Assembly (NCBI GenBank): GCA_029561345.1 | Contig: JAKQJC010000041.1 | Coordinates: 17,316-81,315 of the forward strand | DNA length: 64,000 nt | Source: Chloroflexota bacterium | GTDB taxonomy: Bacteria > Chloroflexota > Anaerolineae > Anaerolineales > Anaerolineaceae | Direction: 5' to 3' | Shown here: piece after piece, positions 26,086 through 33,635 of the stretch | Layout: each line of letters begins with the position of its first letter | How positions within the stretch are numbered: position 1 is the stretch's first letter | Position numbers and translations under genes: made by a program | Notes under the pieces: model-generated | Databases searched by the model: none | Told to the model about the DNA's origin: nothing | Seen by the model: only the letters and a program-made list of their open reading frames with translations

Positions 26086-26958
26086 ATGGATTATACACCT
26101 GAGTCGATCCCTGATCCAAAACGGCTTTTTGCCCTGCGCTCCCTGGGTTTCGCGGAAGAGCCTTTTTCTCCCTCGGCTGACCCACGCTTTTTTTACCTTT
26201 CCTCGCAGCACCGCGATACCCTGACGCGCTGCCGTTCTGTGATCGAGTTCAGGCAGGGGCTGGCTGTGGTGGAAGGCGATTACGGCATTGGCAAATCAAC
26301 CATTGCCCGCCGTCTTGACAGCCTTTACCGCTACAATCCCGACCAATACTATGTGGTATATATCGATAACGCCAGCCTGTATGACTCTGAAATGGATATC
26401 CTTTCGGATATTGCCGCGGCCTGCAAAATCACCAAATCGGGCGGCAAGCTGGCGCTTATCCGCGCCCTGCAGTCTTTTGTTGTTGAACAGATGGGCACCT
26501 ATAATCGCAATATTGTCCTCATTCTGGACGATGCGCAGAAAATTTCCTCCTCCGCGCTGTCGGTCATCCACACTATTTATAACTTCGACCAGGCTAAAAA
26601 ACTGGTGCAGATCATTCTTTTTGCCCAGCCTGAAATTAAAACCGTGTTTGAAGAGCGCCCTGAAGTGCGCAGCCGTGTTCATTCGTGGCTCAAACTCACC
26701 GAACTGCCCCCTGATGAAGCCTATTTGTTGATCAATTACCGCTGTAAAATCGCGGGACGCGATTCAAACCTGCTGGACCGCTCACAATTTCTGCGCATCT
26801 GGGCCATGACCGGCGGACTGCCACGTTACCTGATCACCATGTCATCCCTCATCGTTGAACAGGTGGGTGAACAGAATAAACAGGCTGTGGATGACGATGT
26901 GATTGAAGCTGCCATCGCCGAATTTAAGGTGGGGGCGCCGCGCCGCGCCAGCCGCTGA
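26086..26958 (+). CDS. ExeA/TniB-like AAA ATPase
   Basis: 290 residues. The opening LGFAEEPFSPSADPRFFYLS is the ExeA-type entry motif (PF----DP-F-Y-S--H--aL). Walker A is GDYGIGKST (about 65-73), Walker B VLILDDAQK, sensor 1 ILFAQPE, and an arginine-rich VRSRVHSWLKL follows. These ATPases serve as TniB/MuB-like transposition targeting factors or as secretion and replication accessory factors. No transposase or peptidoglycan-binding domain is nearby, so a role with the neighbouring replication-like gene is the better guess. Confidence 0.82.
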   Translation: MDYTPESIPDPKRLFALRSLGFAEEPFSPSADPRFFYLSSQHRDTLTRCRSVIEFRQGLAVVEGDYGIGKSTIARRLDSLYRYNPDQYYVVYIDNASLYDSEMDILSDIAAACKITKSGGKLALIRALQSFVVEQMGTYNRNIVLILDDAQKISSSALSVIHTIYNFDQAKKLVQIILFAQPEIKTVFEERPEVRSRVHSWLKLTELPPDEAYLLINYRCKIAGRDSNLLDRSQFLRIWAMTGGLPRYLITMSSLIVEQVGEQNKQAVDDDVIEAAIAEFKVGAPRRASR

Positions 26959-26963
26959 TTTAT

Positions 26964-27043
26964 TGACGTCAGTAATTCGATATTATTTGACGTCAATAAA
27001 TACGTAATTATAAACCGCATAAAATACACAATTATTGACGTCA
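26964..27043. promoter_or_regulatory. Three TGACGTCA palindromes, probable operator set
   Basis: TGACGTCA occurs at 26964-26971, 26988-26995 and 27036-27043, start-to-start distances 24 and 48 bp. Flanks are AT-rich and partly symmetric (TTATTTGACGTCAATAA). They surround the promoter of the AT-hook/RHH-like gene. Confidence 0.7.
26987..27014 (+). promoter_or_regulatory. Promoter overlapping the second TGACGTCA site
   Basis: TTGACG (26987-26992), 16-bp spacer, TATAAA (27009-27014). The middle palindrome covers the -35 box and the third lies just after the expected start point, a repression layout. Confidence 0.6.
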
Positions 27044-27068
27044 AATAATAAGGATCAGATAAGCCGCC

Positions 27069-27443
27069 ATGACCTCGATTAAAGATAACCGGAACAATGA
27101 AGAATTTCCCTGGTATTCCCTGCTGGATATTGAACTCAAGCAAAAACCGCCAGAAATCCTGCCCGTTCGCCCACGCGGTCGCCCTAAAATGTCTTATGAC
27201 CGGGTAAAATTAACCGTTTATCTTTCAAGCGATCAGACGGCCATGGTTAATGCCCTGATCCATACCCTCGAAAAGAACATCGGTTCCCAGAAGGTGACAC
27301 GCGGGAATCTGATGGCTTTTGCCGTGGCGCGCCTCTATTTTGCCATTCGAAAAAAAATGGATACGGAAGGGAATGATCTGGTTCTCCCGCCAGATGTCAA
27401 ATCATTCACCGACCTGGCGCGCTTTTTGGATAGCGATGAATAA
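27069..27443 (+). CDS. Small AT-hook / ribbon-helix-helix-like DNA-binding protein
   Basis: 124 residues. An AT-hook-type PRGRPKM (RGRP at 36-39) is followed by a short strand and two helices: VKLTVYLSSDQTAMVNALIH, then NIGSQKVTRGNLMAFAVARL. This strand-helix-helix order suggests RHH, though I cannot name the family. The three palindromes upstream make it a likely autorepressor. Located 110 nt after the AAA ATPase stop and upstream of the winged-helix gene, so it probably regulates the module. Confidence 0.65.
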   Translation: MTSIKDNRNNEEFPWYSLLDIELKQKPPEILPVRPRGRPKMSYDRVKLTVYLSSDQTAMVNALIHTLEKNIGSQKVTRGNLMAFAVARLYFAIRKKMDTEGNDLVLPPDVKSFTDLARFLDSDE

Positions 27444-27463
27444 ACCATCAACCAAGGAGGCTT

Positions 27464-27548
27464 AAAAAAAGGCTATCTCTACTTGCCGGTAGAGATAGCT
27501 GGGTGAAAAACGGAACTGCTTCTGCGCTAACAGAATACTTTCTCTTCA
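27464..27548 (-). ncRNA. Candidate antisense small RNA upstream of the replication-like gene
   Basis: A minus-strand promoter (27555-27583) points into about 85 nt that end in a perfect 11-bp stem GCTATCTCTAC / GTAGAGATAGC (27472-27499, loop CGGCAA) followed by seven U (complement of 27464-27470). No minus-strand gene exists for this terminator to serve. The RNA would be antisense to the leader between the RHH-like and the winged-helix genes. The size and place match plasmid copy-control antisense RNAs. Confidence 0.6.
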
Positions 27549-27554
27549 ACACAA

Positions 27555-27583
27555 AGTATAGCATACTGTTGGTGTTGTTTCAA
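27555..27583 (-). promoter_or_regulatory. Promoter of the candidate antisense RNA
   Basis: Minus strand TTGAAA (27578-27583), 17-bp spacer, TATACT (27555-27560). The start point would be near 27548. Confidence 0.65.
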
Positions 27584-27719
27584 GTGTTCCTGTTTTTTTT
27601 CCCATCCTGAAAAATACACATCCTTAACCCTTCATACCCCGTGTCCAAATAAAAAGCAGCTTTTTCTGCTGCCTGTGTTTTGCTTTTTCTGATTGCCGCC
27701 GCCACACGGAGAATTTTAT

Positions 27720-29387
27720 ATGTCTATTTTCATCTCTGGCTTTGAAGAGCCCTGCCAGAATTATTATCGTTTGCCTAATGCCTGGCTGGATCAGCTCGCC
27801 TCGATCCGTAAAACATATCGCAACCGCTCGCTGGCCCCGATCAAAGTGCTTGAATATATTCTCAAACATACCTGGGGCTGGCAGCGTTTTGAATCAGGCG
27901 TTATCCTCTCGCTGGACGAATTGCAAAATGGCAAACGCTGGGGCCACCGCCGATCTGATTCCGGTACGGGCCTCTCCATCAATGCCATCCGCAAATCACT
28001 CGCCTCACTGGAAGATTTGGGATACATTGAAAAGCTGGGATTTAACTGCTACCGTCCCAAACTCAAACCCGCCACCAGTGAGTATTTTAAACTGCCGAAG
28101 ATGTGGACCGATATCACCGCCCAGGTGCGCAGCTCGCTGACCGTGCTGATCACTGAGTATCTCATGCGCCACACCTGGGGCTTCCAGAATCCGCAGGGAG
28201 TGTGGATGGATGTGGACGAATTGCAAAATGGGCGCAGTTACGCTGACGGCCGGCGCTATGATGCTGGCGTCGGCGGGGATATCAAATCCATCCGCGCTGC
28301 ACTGGAAGAAGCCGTTGCTTTGGGTTTGGTGGTCTGGACAGATCGCTGCGAGACCGGCCGGCTGTATAACCTGCACCTGGCCGGCATGAAAACCGGCACG
28401 GATGGAGAATATTTGGGCGAGCTGCCATGGGAAACTCAGGCCGAAACTCAAGATAACGGCACAACAGTTATCGAAACCATAAACAATGAGGAAGAAACCC
28501 CATGGGAAAAGCCACTGGGCGAAGTTCTGGCTGAAGAAATCAACCTGCCTGATCTGCTGACCGGATTGGGTATTTACGGCCCAGCGCGCGCTGAACTGAC
28601 CGCTCGTAATATTCCTGTTGAACAGATCGTTGCCTGGGCGCTTTACGTTTCAGGTATTGACAACCTGGCCAATCCTGCTGGTCTGCTGGTTAAATTACTA
28701 CGCAGCGGGGAAGCGGCGCCCGTTCCATTTGTCGATCTGGTCCGGCTCCAGCTCGGTTCCTGGATAGAAATTTTGGCACAAACGGGCCCGCTGGCGCAAA
28801 ATGAATACCTGCCGCATGCCGATGTGCGCCTCTGGGAAGCGGTGATGGGACCAAAAGGGAAAAACCGCTTGCCCGGCTGGCTGGCTGCTTATGTGGACAG
28901 CAAAAGCCAGCGCTATTTTGATTTTGAGACACCCATTGCAGATACGATAGACACGCTTGAGGCTGCTGAAGAAGAGCCTGTGCAAACTTTTCTGCAGACC
29001 GTTACGGAAGAAGCTGCGCCTGAAATGGAACCAGTGAATACATGGAAGGAAGCAGTGAATATTCCGGCGGGTGCAGATGACAGGGTATTAAAAGACACAG
29101 TTAAGACACATTTTCAAAACACTGAAAATAAACAAACACGGCCAGCGCAGGCAATTGTTATCTGGAAAAACCCCAAAAGCAATCTTCACTTCAGTTTAAC
29201 GCAAAACCCCGCCGAAAGATGTCTTATCCACAGGCTGACTTTGCAACCTCACTGTTGGCAAAGCAGCACGCTTGACTGGGGTGACAACAAATTCTGTTTT
29301 TTGCTCTCCGGTGTGATTCAAATCCGGTTGGACCTGTATAAGGCTAATGGGTCTTTTGATCCGCCAGATTCAGACCAGACAAAATAA
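27720..29387 (+). CDS. Tandem winged-helix protein, replication-initiator-like
   Basis: 555 residues from ATG 27720 (GGAG upstream; a nine-codon longer frame lacks a ribosome site). Residues about 14-110 and 120-210 are two copies of one domain offset by 100 residues: FRxLP-type start, KHTWGW versus RHTWGF, DELQNGKRW versus DELQNGRSY, INAIRKSLASLEDLGYIEKL versus IKSIRAALEEAVALGLVVWT. Both look like winged helices of phage and plasmid replication proteins. Residues about 285-335 hold ARNIPVEQIVAWALYVSG...NPAGLLVKLLRSG, a motif seen at the end of many DnaD/Rep-like proteins. Acidic, low-similarity C-terminus. Function inferred from fold and context. Confidence 0.65.
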   Translation: MSIFISGFEEPCQNYYRLPNAWLDQLASIRKTYRNRSLAPIKVLEYILKHTWGWQRFESGVILSLDELQNGKRWGHRRSDSGTGLSINAIRKSLASLEDLGYIEKLGFNCYRPKLKPATSEYFKLPKMWTDITAQVRSSLTVLITEYLMRHTWGFQNPQGVWMDVDELQNGRSYADGRRYDAGVGGDIKSIRAALEEAVALGLVVWTDRCETGRLYNLHLAGMKTGTDGEYLGELPWETQAETQDNGTTVIETINNEEETPWEKPLGEVLAEEINLPDLLTGLGIYGPARAELTARNIPVEQIVAWALYVSGIDNLANPAGLLVKLLRSGEAAPVPFVDLVRLQLGSWIEILAQTGPLAQNEYLPHADVRLWEAVMGPKGKNRLPGWLAAYVDSKSQRYFDFETPIADTIDTLEAAEEEPVQTFLQTVTEEAAPEMEPVNTWKEAVNIPAGADDRVLKDTVKTHFQNTENKQTRPAQAIVIWKNPKSNLHFSLTQNPAERCLIHRLTLQPHCWQSSTLDWGDNKFCFLLSGVIQIRLDLYKANGSFDPPDSDQTK

Positions 29388-29415
29388 AAAACGGCCCTTG
29401 CGTGGCAAGAGCCGT
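29381..29415 (-). terminator. Terminator of the Roadblock operon
   Basis: Minus strand: ACGGCTCTTGC / GCAAGGGCCGT stem (one mismatch), then TTTTTTATTTT. Overlaps the stop of the convergent winged-helix gene. Confidence 0.8.
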
Positions 29416-29438
29416 CACAGTCCCAAAACCTGCCGGAT

Positions 29439-29909
29439 TTACATTAAATCGTAACTAATAATGGTGGTGTTGCTGGCGGTATCCAGCTCAACCCGGGTGC
29501 GCGAGCGCAGGCCTTTCTTTTCCAGCATAGCCAGACCAACGCATAAAAATGGATGGCTGAAGGCGTTTTTCACACCCCTGTCGCGGAGGATGGCATATTC
29601 GGCAGTGCCGATGGCATCTTTGAAGGTCATTTTGACGGTGTTTTCAATCCTTTCAACTGTCACACCGCTGGCAATGCCATAGTGGTCAATAAAGAAATTT
29701 CCAACTTTTTGCAAAACGTCTTCAGGTTTTTCATCTACTAAAAAGGGATCCAGTTCTTTTTTTAAAGTGATGTAAAACTGTCTGCCAATCTGGAGGGTGA
29801 GGGTTGCTGAGGATTCTTCGACCATTTCATAAATGCCCATGGTCAGGCACAGCGTGGTGAGACCCCATAACCAGGCGCGATTGCCAACTTTTTCATGATC
29901 TGTTACCAT
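29439..29909 (-). CDS. Unassigned protein of the Roadblock/GTPase operon
   Basis: 156 residues from ATG 29909 with AGGAG upstream. It starts with a soluble stretch then WLWGLTTLCLTMGIYEMVEE, and ends in HPFLCVGLAMLEKKGLRSRT...VELDTASNTTIISYDL. The C-terminal part is reminiscent of small ligand-binding V4R-like domains, but I cannot confirm this. Last gene of the operon; its first bases follow the Roadblock stop by 26 nt. Confidence 0.65.
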   Translation of the reverse strand: MVTDHEKVGNRAWLWGLTTLCLTMGIYEMVEESSATLTLQIGRQFYITLKKELDPFLVDEKPEDVLQKVGNFFIDHYGIASGVTVERIENTVKMTFKDAIGTAEYAILRDRGVKNAFSHPFLCVGLAMLEKKGLRSRTRVELDTASNTTIISYDLM

Positions 29910-29935
29910 TGTTTTCTCCTGACTGAAAATAAAAA

Positions 29936-30310
29936 TCAAGCATGTGGAATTGCATTTGATAATTGAGGTGCGTATTCATTCATCAACATGCGAACCGCAC
30001 CCAGGGTGGCTTCGCGCGTAACCGCGACGATCCAGAAAAACGACCCATCATCCAAGAAACGGGACAGCAGGTAATAGCTATCTGTGGTCACCAGGTTGTC
30101 CTCCACAGCTCCCAGGGGAAGTTTATCTGTGATTTTGCCGGCAAGTTTCATGACCATGGCAAACCGGGCTGCGGCCATGTTTGAATCAAAATTGGGGTTG
30201 ATGGAACCGCCCGCGATGGAGAGGCCGTCCATACCGACCACATCGGTGGACACAAAATCAGAGCCAACCTCTGATCTGAACTGCATGATTAATTGTTCCA
30301 GTTTTGTCAT
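29936..30310 (-). CDS. Roadblock/LC7 domain protein
   Basis: 124 residues from ATG 30310. The layout LEQLIMQF...STDVVGMDGLSIAG...FAMVMKLAGKIT...DSYYLLSRFLDDGSFFWIVA is a complete Roadblock/LC7 (MglB-like) fold of five strands and two helices. Such proteins bind or regulate Ras-like GTPases as GAPs or scaffolds. It shares the VGMDGLSIA and NLVTT(D/A)xYYLL/AYVLMRFL motifs with the next gene upstream, so the two are duplicates. Confidence 0.88.
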   Translation of the reverse strand: MTKLEQLIMQFRSEVGSDFVSTDVVGMDGLSIAGGSINPNFDSNMAAARFAMVMKLAGKITDKLPLGAVEDNLVTTDSYYLLSRFLDDGSFFWIVAVTREATLGAVRMLMNEYAPQLSNAIPHA

Positions 30311-30321
30311 CATATACCTCT

Positions 30322-31056
30322 TTAGCGCGGAATCGCTTTGTAAATCCGCTCACTGTAAATATTAGCGATCAGGCGCATATTACCCAGATTGGCTGCTTTT
30401 CGATCAACAGCCACACCCAAAAAATGCTGCCGTCCTGGCAAGAAGCGCATCAGCACATAGGCATTGGCGGTGGTCACCAGGTTATCCTGAACCGTGCCCG
30501 CATCCAATTTGCCGACCGTTGAGTCAACCAGTTTCAATAACATGGTCATTTGCGCTGAGATGGCTTCCGGGTCAATATTTGTTTTTGAATGTTGGGCGAT
30601 GTTCAGACCGTCCATGCCAGTAACAGCGCTGGCGATGTAACCCTGCATCTCTCCCCCCATTTCTTTTAGAATATCTTCAATTTTTGGTGCCACGACAATT
30701 GTCTCCTTTAGATCGTTTGTGACCGATTCATCTGAATCGTTATTCGCTAATTTTTCATCGAGCAGCCGGGCTCCTTCCATAATGAGACCGGCCCAACTGC
30801 GGGTAATGGTGGACTGAGGCGCTTCATGGCCGACATCCAGCTTAAACAGGCCTTCTTCCCAACTCAGCAGTTCGTAAACCGCCGCTTCGCCTTGCAATTG
30901 ACCCATTTCGGCATGGATCACATTGCCATTTTTAAAATACAAGTTTCCTTGCATGGCACCATTATTGAGGGAAAGTTTTCCTGTTTTGTGATCCTGACAA
31001 TTGACCTGGATTAAATCCGCCACGGTCATGTCATGCAAACTGCCCTGAGTTCCCAT
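30322..31056 (-). CDS. DUF4388-Roadblock fusion protein
   Basis: 244 residues. N-terminal DUF4388 (PATAN-type) domain 1-100: GSLHDMTVADLIQVNCQDHK, TGKLSLNNG, GNLYFKNGNVIHAEMG, LLSWEEGLFKLD. C-terminal Roadblock domain about 125-244: VTGMDGLNIAQHSKTNID...MTMLLKLVDSTV...NAYVLMRFLPGRQHFLGVAV. DUF4388 occurs in gliding and phosphorelay proteins. ATG follows the preceding stop by 3 nt. Confidence 0.88.
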   Translation of the reverse strand: MGTQGSLHDMTVADLIQVNCQDHKTGKLSLNNGAMQGNLYFKNGNVIHAEMGQLQGEAAVYELLSWEEGLFKLDVGHEAPQSTITRSWAGLIMEGARLLDEKLANNDSDESVTNDLKETIVVAPKIEDILKEMGGEMQGYIASAVTGMDGLNIAQHSKTNIDPEAISAQMTMLLKLVDSTVGKLDAGTVQDNLVTTANAYVLMRFLPGRQHFLGVAVDRKAANLGNMRLIANIYSERIYKAIPR

Positions 31057-31059
31057 TTT

Positions 31060-31461
31060 TTACTCCCAATATTTCGCCCAGACTTCTCGCACCTGGGTGA
31101 TGGTTTGTTTCATCAGTCGGCGGTAGGTCTGTTCTTTACCGATAATAGTCACGGCTAAAATAAGGGAGTGGCCCTGAGCATTGAAAAACCGGCAAACCAG
31201 GCGTTCGTTTTCCGTTGTATAAAAAATCATTTCATCAATCTGAGCCATGCCAAGCCGTGATCCAGCCTGGCCAATGGCACGCTGCACCAAAGCGGCAACT
31301 GCAGCCTGGCGATCTGGATCAAATCCATTTTCACTGGCTGAAGCGATGGCCAGTCCCTGTTCATCCGTGAGGATGGAAATGGAGAATTTCCCTTCATGAT
31401 TTAAATGTTGTAAAACCTGGGCCAGGGCATCTGAGCCCGATGTGGCAGTATTTGGAATCAT
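31060..31461 (-). CDS. Roadblock/LC7 domain protein
   Basis: 133 residues from ATG 31461. ALAQVLQHLNHEGKFSISIL, TDEQGLAIASAS, AALVQRAIGQAGSRLGMAQI, DEMIFYTTENERLVCRFF show a Roadblock fold. Sequence is more distant from the two downstream paralogues, suggesting a separate binding role. A 26-nt gap separates it from the GTPase stop. Confidence 0.82.
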   Translation of the reverse strand: MIPNTATSGSDALAQVLQHLNHEGKFSISILTDEQGLAIASASENGFDPDRQAAVAALVQRAIGQAGSRLGMAQIDEMIFYTTENERLVCRFFNAQGHSLILAVTIIGKEQTYRRLMKQTITQVREVWAKYWE

Positions 31462-31487
31462 CAAATTTTCCTTTTATATATATAATT

Positions 31488-32075
31488 TCAAGCCATCTCA
31501 CGTTGCGCCTGCGCCATAACATTGCGTGTGACCAGTTTGAACGTATCCAGGACGCCTTCGCCGCGGATGGCTGCAGCTGAGACGACGGCGTTGTTTCCAA
31601 GGTTCAATAATTTCTTTAGTTGTTCGGGTGACATGGCATTAGGTAAATCTTGCTTATTAAATTGGACAATAATGGGCGTTCGTTCAAGAGGGATTCTTAA
31701 AGATTGCAGATGTTTAAATAAGTTCTTCCAGGATTCCAGATTGCTTCCCCAGCGGTTGACGTCTGAATCAACCACAAACACCACCCCATCAGCGCCCTTC
31801 AAAACCACTTTTCGGCATGATTCATAATAAGTCTGTCCGGGCACTGTGTAAAGTTGAATCTTGGGCGTCAGCGTGCCAATACGCCCTAATTCCAATTGCA
31901 GAAAATCGAAAAAAAGCGTACGATCCCCCGCTGTTTTTAATGATAACAACTCACTGCGTTTAAGTGGATCAACATGACTGTGAATTTGCTCAAGATTGGT
32001 GGTTTTGCCACTCATGGCTGGACCATAATAAACAATTTTGAGAGTCAATTCTCGCAGCCGCCAATTAATTTGCAT
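31488..32075 (-). CDS. MglA/Arf-like small GTPase
   Basis: 195 residues from ATG 32075 (4 nt after the previous stop). P-loop YYGPAMSGKTTNLEQI (GxxxxGKT), switch region SLKTAGDRTLFFDFL (the MglA-type TxxGDRTLFFDF), LYTVPGQTYYESCRKVVLKG (G3 replaced by PGQ), guanine-specificity motif VQFNKQDLP (NKxD). The DxxG of standard Ras is PGQ as in MglA. A polarity or signalling switch, presumably regulated by the surrounding Roadblock proteins. Confidence 0.94.
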   Translation of the reverse strand: MQINWRLRELTLKIVYYGPAMSGKTTNLEQIHSHVDPLKRSELLSLKTAGDRTLFFDFLQLELGRIGTLTPKIQLYTVPGQTYYESCRKVVLKGADGVVFVVDSDVNRWGSNLESWKNLFKHLQSLRIPLERTPIIVQFNKQDLPNAMSPEQLKKLLNLGNNAVVSAAAIRGEGVLDTFKLVTRNVMAQAQREMA

Positions 32076-32079
32076 GAGA

Positions 32080-32613
32080 TTATCCCATCCACAACGAGTC
32101 AATGGCGCTGTCCAACGAAGCATCCAACGGCATGTTGTCCAGCCCCGCAGCCAAGTGATCTTCCGGATCGGGGAGACGGTCCACAATTTCAGCAATTTTT
32201 TCTGCCGTTTCACGGATGAGAATTCGCGCCCAACCCAGGGGTGTTTCCCCTGGAATTTGCACAAACAGGACCATATATTTTCCTGCTTCACAGGTGAAAG
32301 AGGAGCTTTTCTTGCCTTCACGGAGCACCATCTGGCAGCTGTCCAACTGGTTGGTCATGGCGGCAATCTCATGGCTGGCAGCCACATCGCCGGCCACCAA
32401 CGCTGAAAGCGCTACCACATCCAGCGAGCCTCGTTCTCCTTGAATGGAAATCAACTGGCCGCTGCTATCAGCCAGTAAAATAAATTGGGCCGGGCAGCGG
32501 TCCTTTAATAGGAGCAGAGCCTGTTCAATGGCCTTATCCTGTGAAGGATAAATGGTCAAACCGACACGGATATTTAAAGCATAATTTCGATCCTGGTCCT
32601 GGAGGTTATCCAC
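32080..32613 (-). CDS. Roadblock/LC7-like protein, first gene of the GTPase operon
   Basis: 177 residues from GTG 32613. The middle reads ALLLLKDRCPAQFILLADSS, GQLISIQGERGSLDVVALSA, EIAAMTNQLDS and YMVLFVQIPGETPLGWARIL, a Roadblock-type order with a long acidic C-terminal tail (DPEDHLAAGLDNMPLDASLD). No clear promoter was found upstream; AAAGG lies about 10 nt before the GTG. Confidence 0.72.
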   Translation of the reverse strand: MDNLQDQDRNYALNIRVGLTIYPSQDKAIEQALLLLKDRCPAQFILLADSSGQLISIQGERGSLDVVALSALVAGDVAASHEIAAMTNQLDSCQMVLREGKKSSSFTCEAGKYMVLFVQIPGETPLGWARILIRETAEKIAEIVDRLPDPEDHLAAGLDNMPLDASLDSAIDSLWMG

Positions 32614-33081
32614 AATTCATCATCCTTTCTTCGGCAAGTAGATTGATAAGAACAACAAGTGATAAAAGGTCATTTAAAATTTCATTGGCGTTCATCTGCA
32701 AAAAAGCTATCCTTCTTATTAGGACAATTACGGAAAAACCGGGATGAAATAAATGCCGGTTAATTTAAACACCCGTTGATTTGTTCATACTGGCTTTATC
32801 AGCAGGGTTGCCTTACCATCCCCAAACGGGCAGCCAATTTCCAAATGCAACAATTAGCATTATAGTGATTTGAATAAAGCAGGTCAATATAACAACCTTG
32901 AATCTTACAGTTCTGTTAAGTGTCCATCCTTCGTTTGCGCATTTCAGGCCTCCAGGTCTGACGAAAGAATTCTTCTTTAATTTTTAGGGTACCTTTAGAA
33001 CAACCGAGTAAAACGAGTTTTTTTCCGGCTATCAACTGTGAAATCTTTTCTCATCGAGCCAAGAAACATCACCATCCTGAA
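32614..33081. other. Intergenic region without a supported gene
   Basis: Moderately AT-rich. Must hold the Roadblock operon promoter, but no convincing -35/-10 pair was identified. No repeats seen. Confidence 0.4.
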
Positions 33082-33246
33082 TTACGGCCATTTTGGGCGC
33101 TGGCTTTAGGTTTGCAACAGGCCGGCCACCGGATTACCCTGGCGGCAGCGCTTGTCGAGTCAGGGTCAGCAGATGTTCTCGCCCAAGCGGATGAAGTGGG
33201 GCGCCGGATTCGCGCAGAAAACGGCGTGGCGGCGGCCGTGAGGTGA
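33082..33246 (+). pseudogene. Glycosyltransferase (UGT-type) remnant with internal deletion
   Basis: An open stretch reads LRPFWALALGLQQAGHRITL-AAALVESGSADVLAQADEVG-RRIRAENGVAAAVR-stop. The first part matches the N-terminal donor-loop of sterol/macrolide glucosyltransferases (DVQP-VALG-GL--AGH-VT-A) and the tail matches their extreme C-terminus (RIRAENGV). About 350 codons between them are missing, and the start is lost. Inactive. Confidence 0.6.
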
Positions 33247-33311
33247 TAATAGAGGAATATGCGGTTGAATTTGCATGCTGGAAAAAAAGCAAAGAAGATG
33301 AGGTTATTAAA

Positions 33312-33350
33312 TGCGAAGGTCAGGTTGAGGGGGGCAACCTGACCTTCGCA
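33312..33350. repeat. Hairpin element, copy 1
   Basis: Perfect 16-bp stem TGCGAAGGTCAGGTTG / CAACCTGACCTTCGCA around loop AGGGGGG. A near-identical copy lies at 34409-34445. Confidence 0.85.
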
Positions 33351-33488
33351 ATCATATTTTAGCCCAGGAAATGAAAAAATGCAAGGTTTTACCCATTTTT
33401 TCTGCGTCATTCAAGCAAAATCACCCGTTACCTCAGCCCTAACCTGTCTATTTACCGGGGCTAAAGCTGCACAGCTTGCGGCGGGTTA

Positions 33489-33632
33489 TTAAGAGGTCAA
33501 CAGGCAGGAGGTGAGCATGGGGTTGTCCGGCAGGCGCAGCGCCAGCCAGTGGAAGAGCAGGGTCAGTACGCAGCCCCAAAACAAGCCGGAAGACAGAACT
33601 GTGTTTTCAGAGGGGGCATCAATGATTTCTTT
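33489..33632 (-). pseudogene. Remnant of a membrane protein gene (3' end)
   Basis: Minus strand reads DAPSENTVLSSGLFWGCVLT then LLFHWLALRLPDNPMLTS... stop at 33489-33491, one helix-like segment followed by a short tail. A stop lies upstream (TGATTGAAAG), so no complete gene remains. Family unknown. Confidence 0.35.
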
Positions 33633-33635
33633 CAA

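Noticed and set aside
26086..26958. Tn7/Tn5053-type transposon (TniB)
   Set aside because: No TniA/TniQ transposase or terminal inverted repeats seen.
27453..27459. Perfect AAGGAGG ribosome site for an extra small gene
   Set aside because: No start codon at a suitable distance and no open frame of note.
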